Shown here one piece after another: positions 34,930 to 44,460 of a DNA stretch of 61,637 bases; position 1 is the first letter of the stretch, and every line of letters begins with the position of its first letter. This stretch comes from Candidatus Mediterraneibacter merdipullorum (GTDB lineage Bacteria > Bacillota > Clostridia > Lachnospirales > Lachnospiraceae). The stretch covers positions 1-61,637 of the forward strand of contig DXAL01000042.1 of assembly GCA_019117125.1 (NCBI GenBank). The letters run 5' to 3'. The position numbers and the translations under genes are program-made. The notes below the pieces were generated by a model. That model saw only the letters and a program-made list of their open reading frames with translations, was not told the DNA's origin and did no database searches.

Positions 34930-36077
34930 ACAAAAAAGAAATCCTGGAAATCCGCAAACAGTTCACGCCCGCCAACTGCGCCATTACGCGCATCTGCGGC
35001 TGTTATGTGGACCATGAAAAGAACAAGAAACTGGAATCAAAAGACGCTTTCCTCTCTCTTCCGGAGGAGGAAGCGTTCAAATATTTCGACATATTTAAAA
35101 AGACTCTTTCCGGCACGGTGGGCAGGAATATGCTGAACCTGGAGTTCCCCATCGAGGCGGAAATGCCGGGCGGCACACAGGAATTCCTGCTGAAGTTGCG
35201 CGCAAGCAGGCTGGAAGATGACATGCTGCTGGAAGAGTTCTACGACAAGGTCATTGCGACTTACGATTACGGGGAGAACTACTACATCATCCTCATCCAC
35301 GGGATGTATGATATCCCCGGAAAGACGACGGATGACCTGGAGATGTTCGACGCATCGGACGAAGTCTATGAGTTCCTGCTCATGAGCATCTGCCCGGTGG
35401 CGCTGTCCAAGGCAGGGCTCTGCTACAACGCCCAGGACAACCGCATCGAAGACCGGGTGCGGGACTGGCTGGTGGATATGCCGGACAAGGGCTTCCTCTT
35501 CCCTGCGTTCAACGACCGGGGAACAGACCTGCACAGCATGCTCTACTACACGAAGAAATCATCGGAGCTGCAGCCGGAGATGATAAGCCAGCTCCTGGGC
35601 GCGCACATGCCCATGTCCGCGGACGACCAGAAAGAGTCGTTCCAGATGCTCATCGAGGATACTCTGGGTGACGACAGCGACTATGAGACTGTCCGCAATA
35701 TCCATGAGACTCTCAACGGACTCATCGAGGAGCACAAAGAGGAGCCGGAACCGCTGGCGCTGGATAAGACGGAGATGCGCAAAGTCTTTGAGCAGAGCGG
35801 CGTGGAAGCGGAGAAGATGGAAGACTTTGACCGCAGCTTTGAGGAGAACGCCGGGGAGAAAGCGTCCCTGCTGGCGTCCAACATCGCGGAGACAAGGAAA
35901 TTCTCCATCGAGACGCCGGATATCCTCATCAAAGTCAGCCCGGACCGGGCGGACCTGGTGGAGACGCGCATCATCGACGGACGTCAGTGCATCGTGATAC
36001 CGGTGGACGACCATATCGAAGTCAACGGCATCCAGGTGAAGACCATAGGAGATAAAAAAGACGGAGGCGTCCTCTGA
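34926..36077 (+). CDS. DUF4317 family protein
   Basis: 383-residue soluble acidic protein of the Clostridia-restricted DUF4317 family (N-terminus MNKKEILEIRKQFTPANCAITRICGCYVDHEK). No membrane segments or catalytic motif that I can name; conserved Cys pair in RICGCY near residue 25. Its ATGA overlap with pflA couples its translation to the glycyl-radical activase, which may hint at a role linked to PFL or may be accidental. Function not established. Confidence 0.85.
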   Translation: MNKKEILEIRKQFTPANCAITRICGCYVDHEKNKKLESKDAFLSLPEEEAFKYFDIFKKTLSGTVGRNMLNLEFPIEAEMPGGTQEFLLKLRASRLEDDMLLEEFYDKVIATYDYGENYYIILIHGMYDIPGKTTDDLEMFDASDEVYEFLLMSICPVALSKAGLCYNAQDNRIEDRVRDWLVDMPDKGFLFPAFNDRGTDLHSMLYYTKKSSELQPEMISQLLGAHMPMSADDQKESFQMLIEDTLGDDSDYETVRNIHETLNGLIEEHKEEPEPLALDKTEMRKVFEQSGVEAEKMEDFDRSFEENAGEKASLLASNIAETRKFSIETPDILIKVSPDRADLVETRIIDGRQCIVIPVDDHIEVNGIQVKTIGDKKDGGVL

Positions 36078-36081
36078 AGAT

Positions 36082-36552
36082 TCAGAGGATGACCTCCATT
36101 CCTACTTTCTGGGGTTTCAGCCCGCATTTCTGATAGAATTTCATCGCGCTTTCGTTGCAGCTCCACACATTGAGCGTCACATTGTAACACCCCTGTTCCC
36201 GGGCAAAGGCGAGCACCGCGTCATAGATGGCGCTCCCGATGTGCCTGCCGCGCAGCGTCTCATCCACGCAGAGGTCGTCGATATACAGCGTTTTGATGTC
36301 CGTCAGGATGTTGTCGTCCGTGTGCTGCTGAAAGATGCAGAATGCATAGCCGAGCAGGCGGTCATCTTCGTCTGCGGCTGCAAAGATGGGGCGCTTCGGG
36401 TCCTGCAGGATTTCCCTTAACTGGTCATCCGTATATTTCCGCTGCCCGCATTTAAAAAGGTCCGGACGTCCTCTGTGGTGCACCATCGCCACCTGAGAGA
36501 GCAGTTCATGGATGCGCGGGATGTCTTTTTCTTCTGCCATTCGTATGTTCAT
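36082..36552 (-). CDS. GNAT-family N-acetyltransferase
   Basis: 156 residues with a full GNAT domain: N-terminus MNIRMAEEKDIPRIHELL, a LYIDDLCVDETLRGRHIGSAIYDAVLAFAREQGC stretch holding the acetyl-CoA loop (about 90-125), and NVWSCNESAMKFYQKCGLKPQ. AGGAGG lies nine bases before the ATG. Single gene, convergent with the pfl block and divergent from the MATE gene. Substrate unknown. Confidence 0.88.
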   Translation of the reverse strand: MNIRMAEEKDIPRIHELLSQVAMVHHRGRPDLFKCGQRKYTDDQLREILQDPKRPIFAAADEDDRLLGYAFCIFQQHTDDNILTDIKTLYIDDLCVDETLRGRHIGSAIYDAVLAFAREQGCYNVTLNVWSCNESAMKFYQKCGLKPQKVGMEVIL

Positions 36553-36678
36553 CTGTCATTTCCTCCTGTCTGAAATCTGTGATGTCCGGTCCGTTTCCGG
36601 ATATTCTGTCCGGACGGGCTCTGTAATTAAGTATAGTAGAGGATCCGAAAAGATACAAGCGTTCTGCGCCGGATACAG

Positions 36679-36707
36679 TTGACCGGCGGGAGAGAAAGCA
36701 GTAAGAT
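36679..36707 (+). promoter_or_regulatory. promoter of the MATE transporter gene
   Basis: TTGACC (36679-36684), a 17-base spacer and TAAGAT (36702-36707), 27 bases upstream of the ATG at 36734. Confidence 0.65.
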
Positions 36708-36733
36708 AGGCATTGGCAAAGGAGGCGCCGGTC

Positions 36734-38098
36734 ATGAAAACAAATAAATACGAAATAGATATGTGCAACGGTTCCATTATGGACAAACTGATTTCTTTCT
36801 CTCTTCCGCTGATGCTCTCAAGCGTGCTGCAACTGATGTTCAACGCAGTGGATATCATCGTAGTCGGGCATTTCAACGGGAGCGACGCGCTGGCTGCGGT
36901 AGGTTCCACAACTGCCCTTATCAGCCTGCTGACGAACCTCTTCATCGGCATTTCTCTTGGCGCTAATGTACTGGCGGCTCGGTATCAGGCGTCCGGGCGT
37001 GACCGGGAAATGTCGGAGGCAGTACATACATCCATCGCCCTCGCTCTGGTCAGCGGCATTGCCATGGCGTTTATCGGCGTGGCGGTATCCGCCCTTGCCC
37101 TGGGTCTGATGGACACGCCGGCGAATGTCATTGGGCAGGCGACGGTCTACATGCGCATCTATTTCTGCGGCATGCCGTTTTTCATGCTCTACAATTACGG
37201 GGCGGCAATCCTGCGGGCAGTGGGGGACACGAAGCGTCCGCTCGTCTTCCTGATGGCTGCGGGACTGGCAAATGTCATTCTGGACCTGCTGCTGGTCATT
37301 GTCATCCCGCTGGGCGTGGCAGGTGTGGCAATCGGCACGGTGACCTCCCAGATGATTTCCAGCCTTCTGGTGCTCCGGTGTCTGTGGAAGTCGGAAGGGA
37401 GTTATCAGTTCCGGTTCTCCAGACTCACTCTGAAATGGTCCTATATGAAACGGATATTCGGTGTCGGCATTCCTGCAGGCATCCAGAGCACGGTCATCAA
37501 TTTCTCCAACGTGCTGCTCCAGTCTTCGGTCAATTCCTTCGGCTCCACGGCGATGGCGGGCTACACGGCGGCAAATAATATCCTGAGCTTCCTCTACGTC
37601 TCCATCAATGCGGTCACCCAGGCGTGCATGAGCTTTACGAGCCAGAACTACAGCGTAGGGAAGCAGAAGCGGATGGACCGGGTGCTGGCGGACTGCGCCC
37701 TGCTCTCTGCGGGCGTGTCCGTGGTGCTGGGCGTGGGAGCCTATGTGTTCGGAGGACAGGTGCTCCGGATTTACACGACAGACGCAGAAGTCATCCAGTG
37801 CGGCATCGAGATACTCTCCATCACCACCGTGCCCTACTTCCTGTGCGGCATCATGGACCTGTTCCCGGGAGCGCTCCGGGGGATGGGGCACTCTGCAGTG
37901 CCCATGCTCCTGTCCGTCATCGGGACCGTCGGGACGCGGATTATCTGGATATACGGCTTCTTCCCGCAGCACCGGTCTTTGTTCTTCCTCTTTATCTCCT
38001 ATCCCGGCTCGTGGCTTGTGACGATACTGATGCAGGGCGTCTGTTTCTGGTTCGTGCGAAAAAAATGCATCCGCCAGCTGAACATGCGGAGGGTGTGA
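36734..38098 (+). CDS. MATE family efflux transporter
   Basis: 454-residue multidrug/toxin extrusion antiporter with twelve predicted helices in two homologous halves. Family hallmarks: MLSSVLQLMFNAVDIIVVGHF near the N-terminus, NVILDLLLVIVIPLGVAGVAIGTVTSQ in the middle and MAGYTAANNILSF in the second half. The ATG at 36734 is taken because AAAGGAGG ends nine bases upstream; the frame is open seven codons further. Exports cations against Na+ or H+; substrate not predictable. Confidence 0.94.
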   Translation: MKTNKYEIDMCNGSIMDKLISFSLPLMLSSVLQLMFNAVDIIVVGHFNGSDALAAVGSTTALISLLTNLFIGISLGANVLAARYQASGRDREMSEAVHTSIALALVSGIAMAFIGVAVSALALGLMDTPANVIGQATVYMRIYFCGMPFFMLYNYGAAILRAVGDTKRPLVFLMAAGLANVILDLLLVIVIPLGVAGVAIGTVTSQMISSLLVLRCLWKSEGSYQFRFSRLTLKWSYMKRIFGVGIPAGIQSTVINFSNVLLQSSVNSFGSTAMAGYTAANNILSFLYVSINAVTQACMSFTSQNYSVGKQKRMDRVLADCALLSAGVSVVLGVGAYVFGGQVLRIYTTDAEVIQCGIEILSITTVPYFLCGIMDLFPGALRGMGHSAVPMLLSVIGTVGTRIIWIYGFFPQHRSLFFLFISYPGSWLVTILMQGVCFWFVRKKCIRQLNMRRV

Positions 38099-38114
38099 GG
38101 GCGGTACAAATCAG

Positions 38115-38143
38115 TTGAAAGACAGATGAATCTGCATTATAAT
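38115..38143 (+). promoter_or_regulatory. strong promoter of the moa operon
   Basis: TTGAAA (38115-38120), a 17-base spacer and perfect TATAAT (38138-38143). The leader before moaC is only about 50 bases, so there is no room for a Moco riboswitch. Confidence 0.8.
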
Positions 38144-38199
38144 AAGACAAATTGCTGGAATGGGCGCGGAAAGACATACCGGCAGAAAGGAAGCACAGC

Positions 38200-38697
38200 A
38201 TGGGACTTACGCATTTTGATGAAAACGGGAAGGCGGTCATGGTGGATGTGACTGAAAAGCCCGAGACCATAAGGGAAGCCACGGCAGCAGGCAGGATACT
38301 GGTAAACCGCCGGGTCTTCCGTGCAATCAGGGAAGGGACCGCAGCCAAAGGCGATGTGCTCGGCGTGGCGGCGACTGCCGGCATCATGGGGGCAAAGAGG
38401 ACGTCGGAACTCATCCCCATGTGCCACATCCTTCCCATCACGAACTGTAAGATTCGCTTCCACATGAATGAGGAAGCCTGCGCCGTGCACTGTGAATGTA
38501 CGGTGAAGGTGACCGGGAAGACCGGGGTGGAGATGGAGGCGCTGACCGGGGTGAGTACAGCGCTCCTGACGATATACGACATGTGCAAAGCCATGGATAA
38601 GGCGATGGAAATCAGCGGAATCTGTCTTGTGAAGAAGACCGGAGGGAAGAGCGGAGATGTATACATGGAAGGCAGCGGTGCTCACACTGAGCGATAA
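38200..38697 (+). CDS. moaC: cyclic pyranopterin monophosphate synthase
   Basis: Makes cyclic pyranopterin monophosphate from the MoaA product, the first committed step to molybdenum cofactor. 165 residues, full length. Motifs: [43 protein letters not shown] core, and [17 protein letters not shown]. The ATG at 38200 has an AAAGGA site; the upstream extension lacks one. It overlaps the next gene by 41 bases, unusually long. Confidence 0.95.
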   Translation: MGLTHFDENGKAVMVDVTEKPETIREATAAGRILVNRRVFRAIREGTAAKGDVLGVAATAGIMGAKRTSELIPMCHILPITNCKIRFHMNEEACAVHCECTVKVTGKTGVEMEALTGVSTALLTIYDMCKAMDKAMEISGICLVKKTGGKSGDVYMEGSGAHTER

Positions 38698-39151
38698 AGG
38701 ATATGCAAAAGAGCGGGAGGACAAAAGCGGTCCCCTTATCCGGGACATCCTTACCCGGGCGGGGTACGATGTGACGGAGATGCTCCTTCTCCCGGATGAC
38801 CGGGGAGCGATTGAACAGTGCCTGCGCAGCCTGTGCGACGAAGGACGGGCAGACGTGGTATTTACGACCGGCGGTACCGGATTCGCCCCCAGGGACTGTA
38901 CGCCGGAGGCGACCCTTGCGGTGGCGGAGCGGCAGGCGCCGGGCATTGCGGAAGCCATGCGGGCAGCCTCCCTTTCCATCACGCCGCGGGCAATGCTGAG
39001 CCGCGGCGTATCTGTGATACGCAAAGGGACGCTCATCGTCAACCTCCCGGGGAGCCCGAAGGCGGCGAAGGAAAACCTGGAGGCAGTTCTGCCGGCTCTG
39101 GGACACGGGCTGGCGATATTGACCGGAAGGGACGGGGAGTGTGCACGATGA
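38657..39151 (+). CDS. molybdopterin adenylyltransferase (MogA/MoaB family)
   Basis: Activates molybdopterin by adenylylation before metal insertion. 164 residues with the conserved [11 protein letters not shown] motif (about residues 69-79) and the C-terminal [13 protein letters not shown] motif. The ATG at 38657 lies inside the end of moaC and is preceded by GGAGGGAAGAGCGGAG. It overlaps moaA by ATGA. Whether it should be called MogA or MoaB cannot be told by eye. Confidence 0.93.
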   Translation: MYTWKAAVLTLSDKGYAKEREDKSGPLIRDILTRAGYDVTEMLLLPDDRGAIEQCLRSLCDEGRADVVFTTGGTGFAPRDCTPEATLAVAERQAPGIAEAMRAASLSITPRAMLSRGVSVIRKGTLIVNLPGSPKAAKENLEAVLPALGHGLAILTGRDGECAR

Positions 39152-40131
39152 CAGACCAGTATGGAAGAGATATCCGGTATCTGCGGATTTCCGTGACGGA
39201 CCGGTGCAATCTGCGGTGCATTTACTGTATGCCGGAGGAAGGCGTGCCCTGCGTCAGCCACAGCGACATCCTCACCTATGATGAGATTACGCGGATATGC
39301 CGCATCGGGACAGAACTTGGCATCAGCCGCATCAAACTGACCGGGGGCGAGCCCCTCGTGCGCAGAGGACTTCCGGACCTGCTCCGGATGCTCAAAGCGC
39401 TCCCGGGCATCGAGCAGGTGACGCTGACGACCAACGGCACCCTCCTGAAAGAAAACCTGGGCGCGCTGACCGACGCCGGGCTCGACGGCGTCAATATCAG
39501 CATCGACACGCCGGATGCAGCCCGGTATGAGCAGGTGACAAGAGGCGGGAAGCTGTCGGATGCGCTGGTAGGGCTCGAGGCAGCCCTCACGTATCCGGCG
39601 CTCACGGTCCGGCTCAACTGCGTCCCCATGCAGGAGATGCCGGAGGAAGATTACATCCGGCTGGCAGAGCTTTCCAGAGAGAAGGTGATGGATGTGCGCT
39701 TCATCGAGATGATGCCGCTCGGTCAGGGAAAGGCATTTCCGGCAGTCAGGGGAGAGAGGGTCTACCGTCTGCTCAAGGAGCGCTTCGGCGAAGCCGGGAA
39801 ATGCGAGGGGACGTTTGGAAACGGTCCGGCAGTGTACGTCCGGTTCCCGGGCTTTGCAGGGAAGACCGGGTTTATCGACGCCCTGTCCCATCAGTTCTGT
39901 TCCGCCTGCAACCGGGTGCGCCTGACATCCGAAGGGATTCTGAAACCATGCCTGCAGTACGGGACGGGAACGGACTTAAGGCTGCTTCTGCGCTCCGGGG
40001 CAGGGGACGATGAGATAAAAGCAGCGATGGAACAGACCATCTATGAGAAGCCGGCGTGCCATCAGTTCGCAAAAGACCGGCAGGAAGCAGCCATATTTGA
40101 GACAAGGGATATGTCTCAGATCGGAGGATAG
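39148..40131 (+). CDS. moaA: GTP 3',8-cyclase
   Basis: Radical-SAM enzyme that starts molybdenum cofactor synthesis from GTP. 327 residues. N-terminal cluster DRCNLRCIYCMPEEG (Cys20, Cys24, Cys27), SAM motif TGGEPLVR, and the C-terminal [4Fe-4S] site FCSACNRVRLTSEG...CL. The C-terminal GG dipeptide (QIGG) that stimulates catalysis in MoaA is also present. Start chosen at the ATGA overlap with the previous gene. Confidence 0.96.
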   Translation: MTDQYGRDIRYLRISVTDRCNLRCIYCMPEEGVPCVSHSDILTYDEITRICRIGTELGISRIKLTGGEPLVRRGLPDLLRMLKALPGIEQVTLTTNGTLLKENLGALTDAGLDGVNISIDTPDAARYEQVTRGGKLSDALVGLEAALTYPALTVRLNCVPMQEMPEEDYIRLAELSREKVMDVRFIEMMPLGQGKAFPAVRGERVYRLLKERFGEAGKCEGTFGNGPAVYVRFPGFAGKTGFIDALSHQFCSACNRVRLTSEGILKPCLQYGTGTDLRLLLRSGAGDDEIKAAMEQTIYEKPACHQFAKDRQEAAIFETRDMSQIGG

Positions 40132-40140
40132 GAAACGAGC

Positions 40141-40572
40141 ATGGGAACAGTGAGAGCAGTCTGCACGAGCCAGGAAAAGGGCACGGAGAAGAAAAACAGA
40201 AATGAAGCTCTTTTTATCGAAGAGTACGGGATAGAGGGGGATGCCCATGCGGGCAGGTGGCACCGGCAGGTGAGCCTCCTCTCCTATGAGAAGATACAGG
40301 AGTTCCGCGCAAAGGGCGCGGAAGTCGAAGATGGCGCTTTCGGGGAGAACCTGGTGGTGGAAGGCATTGATTTCCGCAGCCTTCCGGTGGGCACGAGGCT
40401 GTCCTGCGGCAATGTGGTGCTGGAGATGACGCAGATTGGGAAGGAGTGCCATCACGGCTGCCGGATATTTCAGAAGATGGGTGACTGCATCATGCCGCGG
40501 GAGGGCGTGTTCGCCCGGGTGATACGCGGCGGCGTCATCCGCGTCGGAGATGAGATGAGGGCAGAGATATGA
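40141..40572 (+). CDS. MOSC domain protein
   Basis: 143-residue stand-alone MOSC (Mo cofactor sulfurase C-terminal) domain: GIEGDAHAGRWHRQVSLLS, GAFGENLVVEGID and the conserved Cys in GKECHHGCRIFQ. Such proteins are thought to handle sulfur for molybdenum enzymes. It sits directly after moaA and overlaps the lysozyme gene. Enzyme partner not in this window. Confidence 0.93.
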   Translation: MGTVRAVCTSQEKGTEKKNRNEALFIEEYGIEGDAHAGRWHRQVSLLSYEKIQEFRAKGAEVEDGAFGENLVVEGIDFRSLPVGTRLSCGNVVLEMTQIGKECHHGCRIFQKMGDCIMPREGVFARVIRGGVIRVGDEMRAEI

Positions 40573-41480
40573 GGAAGTCAGACCGGAGGCGGCAGTTTGC
40601 CGCTCTTGTCCTTTTTGCCGTCCTGACGGCGGGATGCGCATCGCAGGTGGAAGAGACGTCCGCCGGGGGCGGCGAGGATATCCATGTGACGGAAGAAGGC
40701 AGTTACTATACATTTGAAGATGTGGAGGGCAACGCATACGAAGCACCCCTCCTGAACGATGTCCCTCCGTGCACGTATGATTTCAGCCATCTCGTGACAG
40801 AGGAAGAGACGGGATATAAGCGCTTCCACGATGAGGAAAACGGCGTGAGCGCCCGCTTCGGCATCGACGTCTCGGAGTTCCAGGGCGAGGAGATTGACTG
40901 GGAGCAGGTGAAAGAAAGCGGTGTGGAATTCGTCATCATCCGTCTGGGATACCGGGCATACGGGGACAGCGGAGCTCTTGTCCCGGACGCCATGTATGAG
41001 GAAAATATTAAAGGCGCCCTTGCCGCCGGGCTGGATGTGGGGGTCTACTTTTTCTCCCAGGCGGTCAGCGAAGAGGAGGCGGCGGAGGAAGCGGCGTTTG
41101 TTCTGGAGCAGCTTGCGCCCTATGATATCACGGGACCGGTGGTGTATGATACCGAGGAAATCAAGTGGGATGAAGCCCGCACAGACGGCAATACAAAAGA
41201 GGAGTTCACCAGGTTCTGCCGGGTGTTCTGCGATGCGGTGCAGAAGGCGGGGTACTCTCCCATGATATATTCCAATCTGAAGTGGATGGCATTTACGCTT
41301 GATATGGAAGCGCTTTCGGAGTATGATTTCTGGTATGCGGATTATCATGATATCCCCCAGTGCCCGTATGATTACGAGATATGGCAGTACAGTGAATCCG
41401 GCACAGTGCCGGGCATCCATGCAAATGTAGATTTGAATCTCTGGTTCCAGAAAGGAGAACAAAACGATGAAATGGAATAA
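40569..41480 (+). CDS. GH25-family lysozyme lipoprotein
   Basis: 303 residues. A lipoprotein signal with lipobox LTAGC (Cys23) is followed by a linker and a glycoside hydrolase family 25 domain (about 95-300): FGIDVSEFQGEEIDWEQVK, FVIIRLGYRAYGDSG, VYFFSQAVSEEEA, VYDTEEIKWDEA and EIWQYSESGTVPGI...VDLNLW. The catalytic acids (Asp of GIDVSEFQG and the DTEE acids) are in place, so it should cut muramidic bonds in peptidoglycan outside the cell. It is coupled by ATGA to the MOSC gene and overlaps prmA by 14 bases, an odd setting for a wall enzyme. Confidence 0.93.
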   Translation: MRKSDRRRQFAALVLFAVLTAGCASQVEETSAGGGEDIHVTEEGSYYTFEDVEGNAYEAPLLNDVPPCTYDFSHLVTEEETGYKRFHDEENGVSARFGIDVSEFQGEEIDWEQVKESGVEFVIIRLGYRAYGDSGALVPDAMYEENIKGALAAGLDVGVYFFSQAVSEEEAAEEAAFVLEQLAPYDITGPVVYDTEEIKWDEARTDGNTKEEFTRFCRVFCDAVQKAGYSPMIYSNLKWMAFTLDMEALSEYDFWYADYHDIPQCPYDYEIWQYSESGTVPGIHANVDLNLWFQKGEQNDEME

Positions 41481-42417
41481 ATTCCGGTTAAAGACGACGA
41501 CGCAGGCAGAAGACATTGTCAGCAGCATGCTCATGGACCTTGGCATCCAGGGCGTGGAGATTGAGGACAAAGTGCCTCTCACCCAGTCTGACAAGGAGCA
41601 GATGTTCGTGGACATCCTGCCGGAAATCGAGGCGGACGACGGTGTGGCGTACTTAAGCTTCTACCTGGAGCCGGAGGATGACAGTGAGAAGATGCTCGCG
41701 GATATCCGCAGGGAGCTGCAGGAGATGTCCGCTTACGTGGATGTGGGCGAATGCCTCATCGAGGAATCCCAGACAGAGGACGTGGACTGGGTGAACAACT
41801 GGAAGCAGTATTTCCATCAGTTCTATGTGGACGATATCCTCATCATCCCTTCCTGGGAGAAAGTAGAGGCAAAGGACAGCGACAAGATGGTGATACACAT
41901 CGACCCGGGTACCGCATTCGGCACAGGCATGCATGAGACGACCCAGCTCTGCATCCGCCAGATACGGAAGTATGTGACAGAGACGGCCAGGATACTGGAC
42001 GTGGGATGCGGAAGCGGCATCCTCGGCATGCTGGCGCTCAAGTTCGGAGCCGCTTATTCGGTGGGCACGGACCTGGATGTCTGCGCCATCGAGGCGACGA
42101 AAGAGAATATGGAAGGAAACGGCATCCCGGAAGACCGGTACGAAGTGATGATTGGAAATATCATCGACGATAAGGAGATACAGGACCGGGTCGGGTACGG
42201 ATGCTATGACATCGTGGCTGCCAACATCCTGGCGGACGTGCTCGTGGAGCTCACTCCGGTCATCACAGCCCAGTTGAAGCCGGGCGGCGTCTATATCACC
42301 AGCGGCATCATCGACGACAAGGAGCAGACGGTGGTGGATGCCGTGAAGGCGGCAGGGCTGGAAGTGCTGGATGTGACCTACCAGGGCGAATGGGTGTGCG
42401 TGACAGCCAGGAAATGA
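41467..42417 (+). CDS. prmA: ribosomal protein L11 methyltransferase
   Basis: SAM-dependent enzyme that methylates ribosomal protein L11. 316 residues: N-terminal recognition domain (1-100) and Rossmann methyltransferase domain with DPGTAFGTGMHETTQLC, LDVGCGSGILGM and DIVAANILADVL. The start lies inside the end of the lysozyme gene with AAAGGAGAACA upstream. Followed by rsmE, the common prmA-rsmE arrangement of Firmicutes. Confidence 0.96.
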   Translation: MKWNKFRLKTTTQAEDIVSSMLMDLGIQGVEIEDKVPLTQSDKEQMFVDILPEIEADDGVAYLSFYLEPEDDSEKMLADIRRELQEMSAYVDVGECLIEESQTEDVDWVNNWKQYFHQFYVDDILIIPSWEKVEAKDSDKMVIHIDPGTAFGTGMHETTQLCIRQIRKYVTETARILDVGCGSGILGMLALKFGAAYSVGTDLDVCAIEATKENMEGNGIPEDRYEVMIGNIIDDKEIQDRVGYGCYDIVAANILADVLVELTPVITAQLKPGGVYITSGIIDDKEQTVVDAVKAAGLEVLDVTYQGEWVCVTARK

Positions 42418-42460
42418 CGAAGTCCCAAAGAAAGAGGAGAGGGAAGGCAGGAGAGAAAAG

Positions 42461-43228
42461 ATGCAGCAGTTTTTTGCAGGAGCCGGACAAATCAGCGGCG
42501 GCAGAGTGCGTCTGGAGGGACCGGACGTCAATCATATCCGGAATGTCCTCCGCATGAAGCCGGGCGAGGATGTACGAATCAGCGACGGAGCGGGGAAGAC
42601 GTATCTGTGCTGCATCAGCGCCTACGAGGGAGATGCGGCAGAGCTGGACATCTTAAAAGAACTGGAGCGGGATGCGGAACTTTCCTCGAAAATCTGGCTG
42701 TTCCAGGGTCTCCCCAAAGGGGATAAGATGGACCTCATCGTCCAGAAAGCCGTGGAACTGGGCGCGTACGGCATAGTCCCCTTTGCGGCGGCGCGTTCAG
42801 TGGTAAAGCTCGATGAGAAGAAGGCGAAGAAGAAGCGGGAACGCTGGCAGGCGATTGCAAAGAGCGCGGCAGAGCAGTCCGGAAGGAGCATCATCCCAGA
42901 GGTCGGACGCGTGCAGAGCTTTCCGGAGGCGCTCCGGGAGGCAGCCGGTCTCGACGTGGTGCTCATCCCCTACGAGATGGCAGAGGACATGGGGGAGACT
43001 GCGCGCATCATCGAAAGTATACGGCCCGGACAATCTGTGGGCGTCTTCATCGGTCCGGAAGGCGGGTTCGAGGAATCGGAAATCGCCCGGGCAGGGGAGG
43101 CGGGAGCGCGGGCCGTCACGCTGGGCGGACGCATCCTGCGCACGGAGACCGCGGGACTTGCGGCACTTGCCATCCTGATGTATCATCTGGAGAGCAGGAG
43201 TCATAGTTTAGAAGTAAGAGAAGTGTAA
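42461..43228 (+). CDS. rsmE: 16S rRNA m3U1498 methyltransferase
   Basis: 255-residue SPOUT-class RNA methyltransferase modifying U1498 in the decoding centre. N-terminal PUA-like domain (VNHIRNVLRMKPGED), then knot-forming motifs IGPEGGFEESE and VTLGGRILRTETA. Shares an operon with prmA. Complete. Confidence 0.95.
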   Translation: MQQFFAGAGQISGGRVRLEGPDVNHIRNVLRMKPGEDVRISDGAGKTYLCCISAYEGDAAELDILKELERDAELSSKIWLFQGLPKGDKMDLIVQKAVELGAYGIVPFAAARSVVKLDEKKAKKKRERWQAIAKSAAEQSGRSIIPEVGRVQSFPEALREAAGLDVVLIPYEMAEDMGETARIIESIRPGQSVGVFIGPEGGFEESEIARAGEAGARAVTLGGRILRTETAGLAALAILMYHLESRSHSLEVREV

Positions 43229-43240
43229 AGGAAGAAAGCA

Positions 43241-44398
43241 ATGGAAGTATATCTGGACAATTCCGCCACGACTATGTGTTACCCGGAAGTGGGGGAACTC
43301 GTATATAAAGTCATGTGCCAGGATTACGGCAATCCGTCTTCCATGCACAGGAAGGGCGTGCAGGCGGAGCATTATATCAGGGAGTCAAAGGAGACGATCG
43401 CAAAGATTCTGAAAGTCACTCCGAAGGAAATCTTTTTCACATCCGGCGGCACGGAGAGCGACAACCTGGCGCTCATCGGTTGCGCCCGGGCGAACAGGCG
43501 CAGCGGTAATCACCTCATCACATCCTCCATCGAGCACCCGGCCATCCTCAACACCATGCGGTATCTGGAGGAGGAAGAAGGCTTCCGGGTGACCTATCTT
43601 CCGGTGGATGAACACGGGAAGATACGGCTGGATGCCCTGGCAGACGCGCTCTGCCCGGAGACCATCCTTGTCTCCATAATGTATGTCAACAATGAGGTCG
43701 GCACAGTCCAGCCCATCCAGGAGGCGGTGCAGATGGTCCGCCGGTATAAGCCCTCCATCCTGTTCCATACGGATGCCGTGCAGGGGTACGGGAAGTACCG
43801 CATCTATCCGAAGCGCATGGGAATCGACCTTCTGACTGCGAGCGGGCACAAGATACACGGACCAAAGGGGATCGGCTTCCTCTACATCGACAGCAGGGTC
43901 AGGATCACGCCCATCCTGTTCGGCGGAGAGCAGCAGAAGAATATCCGCTCCGGTACGGAAAACGTGCCGGGCATCGCCGGGCTCGGGCTGGCGTCCAGGC
44001 TCATCTATCAGGACCTGGAGATGAAGAACGCCCTGATGCGGGAGTTAAAGGAGCATTTTATCGAAGGCGCGCTGAAGATAGAAAATACCGTTGTACACGG
44101 ATTTACGGACGAGGGGGGCGCTCCCCACATTATAAGCCTGGGCGTCGCCGGCGTGCGCAGTGAGGTGCTGCTGCATGCCCTGGAGGACAAAGGCATCTAT
44201 GTGTCTTCCGGTTCGGCGTGCTCGTCCAATCATCCGGCGGTCAGCGGTGTGCTCAAAGGCATCGGAGCCCCGCAGGAGTATCTGGATGCGACGTTGCGCT
44301 TCAGCATGTCCGAGTTCACGACGAAAGAAGAAATTGACTATACGCTGGAAACACTATATAATTGTATACCGATGCTCAGAAAGTTTACCAGGCGCTGA
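43241..44398 (+). CDS. cysteine desulfurase, NifS/IscS family
   Basis: PLP enzyme that takes sulfur from cysteine. 385 residues; PLP Lys204 in SGHKIHGPKG and catalytic Cys327 in VSSGSACSSN. Twelve bases after rsmE and followed by thiI, so it most likely supplies persulfide sulfur to ThiI for 4-thiouridine in tRNA, as in the NifZ-ThiI pair of Bacillus. An Fe-S role is less likely because no IscU/SufU gene is adjacent. Confidence 0.94.
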   Translation: MEVYLDNSATTMCYPEVGELVYKVMCQDYGNPSSMHRKGVQAEHYIRESKETIAKILKVTPKEIFFTSGGTESDNLALIGCARANRRSGNHLITSSIEHPAILNTMRYLEEEEGFRVTYLPVDEHGKIRLDALADALCPETILVSIMYVNNEVGTVQPIQEAVQMVRRYKPSILFHTDAVQGYGKYRIYPKRMGIDLLTASGHKIHGPKGIGFLYIDSRVRITPILFGGEQQKNIRSGTENVPGIAGLGLASRLIYQDLEMKNALMRELKEHFIEGALKIENTVVHGFTDEGGAPHIISLGVAGVRSEVLLHALEDKGIYVSSGSACSSNHPAVSGVLKGIGAPQEYLDATLRFSMSEFTTKEEIDYTLETLYNCIPMLRKFTRR

Positions 44399-44460
44399 AC
44401 CGGCAGGAGAGGCGCCGCCGGGGACACCCGCAGGACCTGCGGGAGATAAAGGAGAGAAGC

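Noticed and set aside
38137-39891. 584-codon frame antisense to moaC-mog-moaA
   Set aside because: Same reason: antisense shadow without a ribosome binding site.
40569-41480. Phage endolysin
   Set aside because: GH25 domain fits, but the lipobox and operon position indicate a resident lipoprotein, and no phage genes are near.
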